Source: Heterotrichella gracilis (taxonomy: Eukaryota; Sar; Xanthophyceae; Tribonematales; Xanthonemataceae). Taken from it: DNA of 64,000 nucleotides. The translations under genes and the position numbers were made by a program. Below, piece by piece: positions 34,176 through 43,815 of the stretch (position 1 is the first letter of the stretch; every line of letters starts with the position of its first letter). The notes below the pieces were generated by a model, which was not told the origin of the DNA, ran no database searches, and saw only the letters and a list, made by a program, of their open reading frames with translations. The DNA is taken from NCBI GenBank assembly GCA_032358255.1, contig JAULBX010024739.1, positions 1 to 64,000 on the forward strand, in the 5' to 3' direction.

Positions 34176-37100
34176 TCACACGCCGTACCAGTGGCCGCTG
34201 CTGTGCTGGCGGTACAGGGTGCCTCCCACATGCTCCTCGCCCTCGGGGACAGTCTCGGGTCCCAGGGCTCCAAAGTGGGGAAGCGCACTGCGGCAGGGGA
34301 GGGGAAATTCATCAGCAGGGATGGGGATACGGTTAGGGTACAGGGTGGGTTGGTGAAGGTGAACAGCCGTGCCGTGGCAGGAGGGGAGTGGTGGATTTAG
34401 GCACCAACCTGATGATCTCAACCATATCGGAGTTGGCCGCCAGCTCAGCTTGCAGTGCGGTTTAGAATCCAGGGTACATGCCAACATTTAAAGTTAGGGA
34501 TCAAAGGTTCAGGGGTCCAGGGCATCGGGATTAAAGTTTTTAAACCCAAGGTCTAGGATATAGGGTTCCAAGGATTAGGGAGCCAAGATTTAGAGCTTTC
34601 CCCCCACCTGATGAACTCCATCATATCGGAGTTGGCCGCCAGCTCAGCCTGCAGCAGCGGCCCATTGCACCGGTACCTTAAAGGTTTTAGGGTTCACGCC
34701 ACGGTTTAGGGTTAGATTTCAGGGTTTCCCCGCACCTGATGAACTCCATCATGTCAGAGTTGGCGGCCATCTCAACTTGCAGTGCGCTGGTGCCTTTTCG
34801 GGTTCTGCGGTTCATGCCAGTTCTGGGGTGCAAACTTCAGGAATGCAAGCCTTAGGATTTAGGAAGCCAAGGTTTAGGGTCCTCTCCCGCACCTGATGAA
34901 ATCCATCATGTCTGAATTGGCCGCCAGCTCCGCCTGCAGCAGCGGCCCGGTGCGCTGGTAGTCCCTGGCTGCCTGGCGCAGCATGGCCTCAGGCGCGGAG
35001 GAGTGGCGCAGCAGCATGCCGGGGCGCGCGGGCTGGGGCATCGCGTGCGCGCGCGGGCTGGCGCCGCTTGAGAGCTGCAAGGGGAGGAAAAAGTGGAGGG
35101 GGTGAGGACAAGCATAAGGCTGAGAATATGGATAATCAGAGTGCGCGTGGGCTGGCGCCCCTAGAGAGCTGCAGGGGGATGAAAAAGAGGAGGGGATGAG
35201 GACAAGAATGAGGCTGGGAATACGGATGGTGAGAATGCACGCGCGGGCGCCGCAACCCCAAATCAACGCACCTGCCACTTGGCACCAAGCTACCACAAGC
35301 ACAACCCTAATCCCTTAACCCTCAACCATGGGGTCAGCACGGCAGCAGCTGTGAGTGCATGCGATGTACACCTACACGCGCGAGCGATCTTTCTCACCTG
35401 TAGTGCGGTTGCCAGGTCGTAGGCGGTGGCTGGATACATTGTGGCGGGGTGGGACTGGGGGGTGGGGGGCTGCGGCTGTGGCTGCGGCTGTGGGGGCGCG
35501 GGGGCTTCGGGGGTGGAGACCCGGTGGTGCCGGAGGGTGGGCAAGTGGGGGGGTTGGGTGGGTGCTTGGTACTGGGGCTGCTGGGGCCTGGGCTGGTACT
35601 GTGGCTGTGGCTGGTACTGCGGCTGTTGTTGGTGGAACTGGGGCTGCTGCTGGTAGTGATGGTGCTGCTGATAGTGCTGCTGCTGCTGCTGCTGCTGGTG
35701 TTGCTGCGGCTGGTGGTGGAGGTGCGAGGGGTGGGGCTTGGGCTGGTGGTGGTGCCCCTGCTTGTGGCCGGACCTGTGGGGTGTGTGGCGGGTTAGGTGG
35801 ACGCATGCATGGGCCACAATGCAGTTCGGCATAGGAGGGATGACACTGATACATGGGGTATAGGTCTTACCACCAGAATGAGCACTCAAGCAGGCACAAG
35901 CACACTTGATGGTCCTGTTCATACCACCCGGGCAATGCTACAAGTATGATACCATCATGCACATATGGGGTGTTGGTGATGCTGCTTGTGGCCAGACCTG
36001 TGGTGCCCCTGCCCTTGTCCTTGCCCCTGCTCCCACCCCCCGCCATGCTGGTTCGAGTACCTCCCCTGCTGGTGGGGACCCTCGGGGGGTGGGCCGCCAC
36101 CCGCGTACGTGGGAGGGCGGGCAGGGGAGTAGTGGGACCCACGGTGGTGCTGCTGCTGGTGGGTTGGGTGGGGGGCGCGAGGGGCCTCGGGGGGTGGGAA
36201 TCCGCCGCCGCCCTGCAGAGAAGACCACAGGCAAGGGTTTAAAGTTGGGGCGAGAAGGGTCGCTTTGTGGTTGGTGCAGGGTTAGGATGTAGGTTCTCCT
36301 CAAGAAGCCAAGCCAAAATCGCGCACACCGTTTCGTCACTAGGGTTCTGAAAAGTAAACCCTTCGCCAGGGTTTTGTCACGCATATAACGATGTGGCCAA
36401 AAAGACATGGTGTGTGGTGCATGTGCCTACCAAACTCTACACCCTACACCCCCCACCCCACCCACCCACCATGTGTCCGCCTCCCTGCCCATGCTGGCCC
36501 TGGTGGTGGCTGTGGTGGGGCTGCGGGGAGGGGGCCCCGGCCGGCGACACCCCACCAGTCCCAGGTGGCGACAGCTGCGCGCCCAGCACGCTGTCAGGGG
36601 AGGCGTTTATTGCGTGCAGCGCGGGGAGGACCACCATGTCGTTGCTGTTGGGTTCCCCGCACAGCACCCGCAGGTTGTGCAGGTAATCGGCGTATGACTC
36701 CGAGTCCAGGCCTGGGAGCAAACAAGTCATTGTTAAATCATCCTGTAGGGGATTTGAAATTAATGTGGTATCCCTCCTGTGTTACATGGCAAAATATAAA
36801 AAACTACGTGTGTTTCGGTATATCCTTGTGTATGTTTTACAACCTTTTTCTTCATTTTTTCTTCATTTCCATACTCTTTTTATTGTGGCAGTTCGCGTGT
36901 GACTCATGCTTGCATGCGTTAGCCGCATACAGCAATTAGCACAGTTTCATCTCCTCCTTCCTGGGGATGTTGTCCGCCCCACCTGTAGCCACGGCCGCAA
37001 AGAATTGCATGAGGTCCGAGTAGTTGGCAGCAGCCCTGCGCGACTTGCCCATTCAACCCTCCCACCCTAGAAAACCAAATGTACACTACAATTTGTCTAC

Positions 37101-39169
37101 CCCTTTCTGAGAAAGTTGTCCGCCCCACCTGTCGCCGTGGCCGCAAAGAACTGCATGAGGTCCGAGTAGTTGGCGTCAGCCATGCGCGGCTTGCCCTGCG
37201 CCGCAAACAGGCTGGACAGCAGCTCGGTGCCCGACATGTGGAGGGTCTCGGGGGGCATGAGAGGCTGGGAGGGTGGCTGGGAGGTGGCGGGGGCCGGCGC
37301 AGGGCCGGCAGCGGCGGCATCTGGAGGTGGGGAGGTGGGAGTGGTGGTGGGCTGGGTGCAGGGTGCGGCGTGGTGTTGCATGCACTTGGTGGAAAGCTGT
37401 GGGTGGGTATGTGTAATGGTGAGCAACAAGGCGAGTCCGATGTGGCGCTGGTTTTCGTCTGCACCTGTTTAGGGTTAAGGACTAGGGTATAGGTGCAACC
37501 TGGCAGGCAGGTTACATCCAGGTGCAACGGTTGTGGCTAGATATGCATATTCAGCTGCGATTGCCTGGTCCCTTTGTATTTCTTATTGCTTTTTAATTAA
37601 GGCCATGGTCCTACCACCAAACACCATGCGCACCTGTGTCGCTGGCCGGCGATGGTGTGGGGGCTGGCTCGCCGCCTCCCGCCGGTGCACCGCCGCCCTC
37701 CCCTGCACCCCCCTCTTCCCCGACACCCCCCTGCTGCTGGCCGGGTGGTGTCTGACCGGTGGGGGGCAGCGGCTCTGCGCCAGCTGGCGTTGCTGGTGCC
37801 GCAGCTAATGCCTGGCTACTAGAACCATCACCACCACCAGCGTCACCACCACCACCACCACCACCACTGACACCACCACCACCGGCGCCAGCAACAGCAC
37901 CATCGCCGGCACCACCACCATCGCTGGCTGTGGCTATGGCTGTGGCTATGGCGGTGGCGGTGGCCGCGGCGGTGGTGGCGCCCCCCGCGCCCGCGCTGAA
38001 GGCCTCCTGCACCTTGTTGGTGGCCTCCAGCAGGGTCTGCAGGTAGTGCTCGTATGCCTCCAGCACCTTGGGCTCGGTGAGTGCGGCCAGGAGCTGCAGG
38101 TTGACGGTGTTGAGGGAGGCGCTACCGCCGCCTGCTGCAGGGCAGGGGTGGTTAGGGTAAAATACCTGGTAAAGCGCAGGGTATGAAGTCGGGTAGGGTG
38201 TAGCGTGGAGGGGTTGTGGGTATTGTGGGGCAGGTTTTCTTTGAATTCAGGTTCTATCGCAGGGCCCAAAGCCTATGTTAGCTATTGCAGTGCAGTGCAC
38301 ACTGCAACCCTACCTGCCGCTGGGCTTGGAATACTGATGCTCAGCCCCAGCTTTGAACTAGAGGGTGTGGGCTCCACTGCCTGCTGGGCGGCGGAGAGTG
38401 GTGGCGGTGGTGGTGGTGGTTGTGAGGGTGGGGCCTCGGCGGCGGTGGAGGTGGTGGGTGTGGGGGTGGGGACACCCTCGGTGATGGGTGGCATGGAGGA
38501 CAGCTCGTCCACCAGCTTTTCAATCTCGCTCTGGGTCCTATCCAGGGGGCGGGGCTTGTCAAGCGCGGCTTTGGTGCCATCTGCTGTGCCGAGCCCCCCT
38601 GAGGGCTGCTCTGGGCTGCGGTGTGGGGCTGTAGCTTGGGGTGTCGGGAGGGTTTGCGGGGGTGGGGGCTGCTCCTTGCAACCCTCCAGGGCAGGCAGGT
38701 CTGGAGAGAGGCTGGAGCGCTGGCTGCTGGAGCTGGTGGTATCTGCCGGTGTGCACAGGGAAAGCGGTGTCAGCAGGTGGTGGTGTCTACCAGTGCACGA
38801 GGAAAAGGCGGTGTTAGCAGGTGGTGGTATCTGCAAGTCCACAGGCAAATGCGGGTGGAGGTGGTGGTATCTGCCAGTATGCAAAAGGACAGGTGGTGTT
38901 AGCAGGTGGTGGTGTTTACCAGTGCAAAAGGAACGGCGGTGTTAGCGGGAAGGAGAGTGCCGTGAGGGTTACTAGTTCAATGGCAGGGCACTGACAGTCT
39001 TGTTGATGGGGCATAGGCAACTGGTGGTTGGCAAAGGAGCGTTGCCCCCAGATAGTGCAGTGGAGGTATGGTCACCTTGGTAGAGTTCAATCACCGAGTA
39101 GTTTGAAGTGCTTGCCCCAGTGTCAGCGCCATCCCTAGGGAGAGCTGGGGCTACCTCCGCCTCTGTCAT
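34176..39169 (-). CDS. Gln/Pro/His-rich low-complexity protein, function unknown
   Basis: I do not recognise this protein. Nine exons close in phase: 39076-39169, 38314-38742, 37634-38131, 37129-37320, 36470-36711, 35998-36212, 35398-35773, 34893-35074, 34176-34287; 779 residues. Ordered-looking blocks: RTQSEIEKLVDELSSMPPI in exon 2, the helical LEAYEHYLQTLLEATNKVQE in exon 3, TELLSSLFAAQGKPRMADAN and YSDLMQFF in exon 4, and a helix with LRHSSAPEAMLRQAARDYQR in exon 8. Between them are long Ala/Gly, His/Gln and Pro/Gln tracts, typical of transcriptional or RNA regulators, but there is no diagnostic domain. RHSSAP-like motifs occur in plant bHLH proteins, yet no bHLH is present. The ATG at 39169 is the first in frame of exon 1; an upstream exon is possible. 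A NAGNAG acceptor (CAGCAG) precedes exon 3. Echoes flank five exons. Confidence 0.72.
34405..34805 (-). repeat. Three echoes of exon 8 donor edge of the Q/P-rich gene
   Basis: Copies lie at 34411-34465, 34609-34680 and 34736-34800 (source 34893-34965). On the minus strand all keep a CATCAG|GT donor and encode ALQAELAANSDMVEII, LLQAELAANSDMMEFI and ALQVEMAANSDMMEFI, against the source LLQAELAANSDMMDFI. Spacers contain TTTAGGG-like pieces. Confidence 0.93.
35120..35260 (-). repeat. Echoes of exon 8 acceptor edge of the Q/P-rich gene
   Basis: GCGCGTGGGCTGGCGCCCCT and then AGAGAGCTGCAGGGGGATGA at about 35140-35180 repeats the junction at 35045-35090. A shorter copy (GCACGCGCGGGCGCCGC) is at 35237. 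The intron part (GAGGAAAAAGTGGAGGGGGT) is copied as well. Confidence 0.85.
36967..37050 (-). repeat. Echo of exon 4 donor edge of the Q/P-rich gene
   Basis: An 84-bp copy of 37117-37200 with the donor lies 150 bp away. It encodes ADANYSDLMQFFAA-like sequence with few changes. Confidence 0.93.
37819..37920. repeat. Coding ACC/GCC-rich simple repeat
   Basis: Interrupted ACC triplets inside exon 3 of the Q/P-rich gene encode a Gly-rich stretch. The reading frame stays open throughout. Confidence 0.85.
38755..38945 (-). repeat. Minisatellite made of exon 2 acceptor edge copies
   Basis: Four units of about 45-50 bp, each containing GGTGGTGGT(A/G)TCTGCCAGT/TACCAGT and GGCGGTGTTAGCAG, extend upstream from the acceptor of exon 2 (38742). 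On the minus strand each keeps a CTGGTAG/CTGGCAG acceptor-like end. Confidence 0.85.
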
Positions 39170-40359
39170 CTCCCCGCGGGATGACACAAGACGCTGCCCC
39201 TGCTGTGGTTGTTACACCAGTGCTAAGTCGTATGGTGACAACGCAGCGCAACTGACTCTAGGCTGGCTTCCTGTGGCAGCTGATTACTTGGCAGTTCAAG
39301 CTACCTGTTCAAACAACTGGGGGTAGGGACACCTTGCTTTGCCAGCAGCAGCGCCCATATGCGCAAATATAACTGCGAATACCCACGGTTTGAAAACAGT
39401 CAACGCCGTACACCTTTGTTTCGCCAAAGGCAGCGAATTGCTCCCAGTTCACACCAGCATATAGCCTCAACTTCGTACTGCTTCTGTACGCACCTCGCTG
39501 TCCGAGACTACTCCTGATGTCATGCTTTCGCCGCAATTGGACCTCCATACGTTGCTGGAAAAGCAGAGACGTTAAGTCAAAAGCGCTGTCACTGTCGCTA
39601 GATCACCCATGACAGCCCTGATCAACGAGCCGAGTGACTAAGCAAGGTGAAGGGATCAAGGTGGAGCGGCTAGTCTGGGCGTTCCTAACCAGGCGCCACC
39701 GCTACGTAGCTGCGTGGTGGTGGACTCGAATATGCTTGCAGCCCAGTTGCGTTCCTGTGTCCTGATATATTTTCCTGCACTTTGCTGGGCCAGTTTGCAA
39801 GCCCAGTTGGCCGGGGCGTCTCAAGCCGCAAAGCCCGTCGGTGAAGCCCTTGTGAGGGTTGCAACTGGGCAGCCCGGCTGGCGAAGTGGTATGGCAAAGT
39901 GGTTCTCCATGTGCGGTAGTCTCAACGTTTGCCAGCAGTTTAAAAGGAAGAAACGGCGGTAGGCTTTCAAAATACTATCTCGACCTTCAAAGGTGCCCAT
40001 CTGAATCATATTTGGATGTTGCAAAGATATAAGAACATGCATGCATAGCCAAGTGCATGCATAGACCATGCTTTGCAACGCACTCCGTTGACGTAGTTCC
40101 TTTTGTTGTTTACAACTCAGATTAACCCTTTTACCGGCCAGATCTGTCAAATAAGATGACAATAACGCCTTGTAGGGGTGCTGCTTTACATAGCTGCTGA
40201 GACAAGCTTTTCTTATATACGTTTTGCTGGTGTCCAAAAGACATTTGTTCGAGGAGTATCGACATAACAAGTCGTCTCAACCCCCCATATCAGACCAGTA
40301 CCTCACCTCAAACACCCCACCTCGCACCCTTTAGGGGTTAAGGTTTAGACAGCACTGCC
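39170..40359. promoter_or_regulatory. Divergent intergenic region between the Q/P-rich gene and the F-box gene
   Basis: About 1.2 kb separates the two start codons. A possible minus-strand upstream exon (39494-39548, MEVQLRRKHDIRSSLGQR followed by a good GTGCGT donor) does not join the next exon in phase, so I leave it out of the gene. Nothing else is recognisable. Confidence 0.5.
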
Positions 40360-42381
40360 ATGGCGCCTCCAAGGGGAGCAACACGCAGCGCCTGCTCTGG
40401 AGAGGAGGAGCAGCAGCCACCGGCGCTTCACACCTCACAAACTTGTAGCATCAGCAGCCTGCCCGATGGCGCCCTGGCGCAGGTGTGTGCAGTGGCTCAC
40501 CCGCTGCACTCAGAAACCCTAAAACCCTAAACCATGTACACCTAACTTGGGGTAATGTGCTCTCGTTGGCTCACCCGCTGCCCGAATACGTTCACTGTGT
40601 CCATGACAAGCCGAGCTCTGGGGTTGTATGCACATGCACCTTGTCTCGGACTTCGACGTGACGCATACCCTACCACGGTACCCCCAAACAATCGCAGGGA
40701 CAACCCCCAAACAACCGCAGGGACAAGGGTAATAGCAACTATCCCTCTCAAAATACCCTACACCGTGGTCTATTGCGCCACCAAGGAGTTCCTGACAGTA
40801 GCCACTGCAAAAGTCTTATTGCAAATTACCCTATTGCAATACCCTCATGCCGCCGTCTACTGCAGCGACACAGCAATGTGACGACAACCCCATAAACACT
40901 GGGGGCTGCCGCAGGTGCTGTTGTGCCTTCCTCTGGCCGAGCGCGCAAGCATGACCACGGTGTGCAGGCGCTGGCACCACCTGCTGAACCTCCAGGGCGT
41001 GCTGTGGGAGCGAGTGGATGTCCCAGACGTGGAGAGAATTTTCCCTCTGGATGTTGTGAGCAGCCCCATCCACCTGTCCCACACCAGGGAGCTGGATCTG
41101 GAGGTGGAGGTGGATGCAAGCACCTGCGCTGTGCTGGTGGCGGCACTGAACCCCGCCCATGTGCGCACTTTGCGATTGCAGTTGGTGCGCGAAAGCCTGG
41201 AAGCCGTGGGTGCGCCGGTGCACCCACTCCCGCCGGAGTACTTTGAGTCGATCCTGGGCTCCGTCTGCCGGCTGCGTGGCCTGGAGGAGCTTTCCCTGGG
41301 TGTGCGGGCAGAGTCAGCCACGCCCGGTGTGGATGTCATCCTGGATGAGGCGCTGGCGCATGCTGGCATGGCGCGCGTGACCGCTCCCCTGACCTGCATC
41401 ACCGCTCTCACCAGCCTGCGCCTCCACTTTGTGCAGCAGCGATCGGAGCGCTGGCGCGGTCCCTGCTGCGTGCCGTTCCTGCTGCCCCGCCTGGCCTCCG
41501 TTCGCAGCCTGGCGCTGGCGATCGACCCGAGGGAAGGTCCTTGGCACCCCGCGGAGCGCCCCACCGCCCTGCCGCTGCAGATGCTGGGCAGCCTGCCGCA
41601 GCTGTGCAAGCTGAACTTGGTGGTGGAGGAGACCATGGGCGCGCTGGCCTGGGACATCCGGCATGCCATGTCGCTGACCTCCCTGACCCTGGTGCTGTTT
41701 GGGGCCCACCTCGCCCTGCCCGAAGGCGGCGCCTGGTGGCCGCGTTCGCTCAAGCACCTGGCGCTGCATAAAGGTTTCGGCCTGGAGGTGGAATACGGTG
41801 GATCTAATAGGATTTGGGCAGATGAGGGCCCGTGGCCTCCTTTCCTGCCGCTGCTACGCAGCCTCTTGCTGATGTTGTTGAACAGCCCTGGCGATCTCAC
41901 ACTGCTGCAGCAGCTGCCGGCCTCCCTGCAGAGGCTGACCATGGTTCTTCAACAGATGGTGGATGCGCATCTGCCCGCCCTGCCCAATCTCACCCGCTTG
42001 ACTTTTGTGGACAGCACAGAAGAGGTGTACTGTGCCATTGGGTCAGCCAGGCCGTGGTCCCTACAGCTCACAGCACCCATCAACCCTCTGCTGCGCATGG
42101 AGGGATGGCACGCTGGGAAGGGACCCCTGCGGGTGAAGGGCCAGGGGTGGACGGTAGCGGCGGACGAAGAGGGGGTGAAGCAGGTGGTGGAGCAGCAGTG
42201 GGGGCCTGCGGAGGTGCTGGGGCATGGGGTGGGGGTGGGGGGCGGTGACGATCTACCGGAGGCTGACCGGGTGTGTGGTGATGCGGAGCGGCGGGTGGCG
42301 CTGCGGTGGGTGGCGGGGCACTACAGGCTCCCTGACCCTGTTTGCTGCGCAAATGTTTTAGAGCTTGAGGCTGGACAGTGA
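40360..42381 (+). CDS. F-box protein with leucine-rich repeats
   Basis: Predicted substrate receptor of an SCF ubiquitin ligase; partner and substrate cannot be told. Two exons, 40360-40482 and 40915-42381, in phase 0, give 529 residues. The F-box spans the intron: SISSLPDGALAQ-VLLCLPLAERASMTTVCRRW, residues 30-65, with the expected LP, L.VL..L and C..W positions. The rest shows irregular Leu-rich repeats (for example LGSLPQLCKLNLVVEETMGA and LPASLQRLTMVLQQMVDAHL). The start is the first ATG, 41 codons before the donor. The second exon is unusually long for this window and has no echoes, which together with its single intron could mean a partly retrocopied origin; that is speculation. Confidence 0.85.
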
Positions 42382-43815
42382 CCTGCAGGGTTGAGCCTGG
42401 CCAAGGGTAATAAGATAATAATAGGTCCAATTATTATCTTATTACCCTTGGCCCGGCTGAGACTCAACTGCGTCAGCAATTGCTTACGGTAACTTAGTCT
42501 AAGGCTTGCCAGAAATGCTCACATGAATGTACAGGCTGTTTCTTTTTCTTGATTGGACAATGCCCCTGTAGTTGACAGTTGTGACGGGCTGCATAAAGGT
42601 GTCAAAATTTGGATCAATCCAACTTGAAGTTGGCAGCCTGCATTTAGACCCCACACTGAGATGTCTGCATGCCAAGAAATGTACATGCATAACAGTAGAA
42701 AAATTCGGGAGACCGCAGCACCCATGCACCGGTGCCCCTGGTGCGCGCCATGCCATTGGCCGCCCCCAAAATCTGCCGCTGGGCATCCCTTTGCTTACAA
42801 CGTTTCTTACTCTCTTTCGCAAAGGGCAAGTCTTTAGCTTCATGAGTTAGATGCCAAGCCCAAGCCCGTTAATGCAACATTCCAATACTATATATAGTAA
42901 CCTAACCTAACCAGGCCTGCTCTGGCACCGCACTGGATGATCCAGAATTTTGCAATTGCTGGAATTCTTAAGAAATGTTCTCCAGGCCAGCTGGAACTAG
43001 TTGCAATGGTTTTTGCAGTGCAGGCTCCTTGCCGGGACGATTGAGATCATGCAGGCGCTAGGCAGGCGTCATGCTCATGTTACAAACAAACAAACAAACA
43101 AACAAAAGGCGTTCCAAGCCGTCATCGGCTTATTTCCCTGTGTGCCCCTGAAGGGCACACATTTGGGACTCAAAGTCCACAATGTCATGAAAAGTATAGT
43201 GAGTAAATAAGTCTCGCATACTGGAGACATCAGAAATCAACAGACATAGAGTCCATCAAAGACAGAAGTGGATGAATAAGTCTCAAACTAGTGTTATGAG
43301 AAAATATGGTGGACAAACCAACAGCAAGGTCTGTGAGCATAAAAGTGTCACTACGAGCCCTCCCAGGGTCAAATTGTGCCCATGTTACAGTAGTGCAGTA
43401 GAAAAGTAAATTGTCAAAGACAATGACCATACAGAACCCTCAGCAATTCGAGATCAAGCTGCCTGACATGATCGATTCATGTCAATATGTCCTGCGATGG
43501 CAAGCGCACTGCCAGACTGTGATCATTCCTTTGGAGGCTCGCAACTGACCATTCCCAATTGTGATCATTCCTTTGTTGGAGGCTCACAACGGTTCGAGGC
43601 TCTGGCAATTGGGTTGGACAGGCCACCGGCCTGTCAAATTGCAATGATGGCAGGCAACGCAACCACATGTTGCGTGGCCTCTCAACTGCTCTCCTCTAAT
43701 GCATCTAGGCCCCGGCCTTGATTATTATATCCCCATTGATGGCATTGCCATAATTATCAGTGCTTGCTTTGGACCGGCATGCCACCGGGACTGATCCTGA
43801 GAGGTTGCAGCTAGC
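42382..43815. other. Convergent 3' spacer between the F-box and ubiquitin-like genes
   Basis: It contains a perfect 21-bp inverted repeat directly after the F-box stop (42401-42451), a relative of the dispersed repeat near 42715-42845, and a (CAAA)n run at 43082-43107. I see no coding exon. Confidence 0.6.
42401..42451. repeat. Perfect 21-bp inverted repeat, 9-base loop
   Basis: Arms at 42401-42421 and 42431-42451 are exactly complementary, with loop TAGGTCCAA. Weaker complementarity (TTGAG...CCTGG against CCCGGCTGAGACTCAA) extends outward. It begins 19 bases after the F-box stop, so it would form a strong hairpin in the 3' UTR, or it may be a small foldback element. Confidence 0.95.

Noticed and set aside
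39494-39548. Candidate first exon MEVQLRRKHDI of the Q/P-rich gene
   Set aside because: Start and donor look good, but its phase does not match any acceptor of the next exon.
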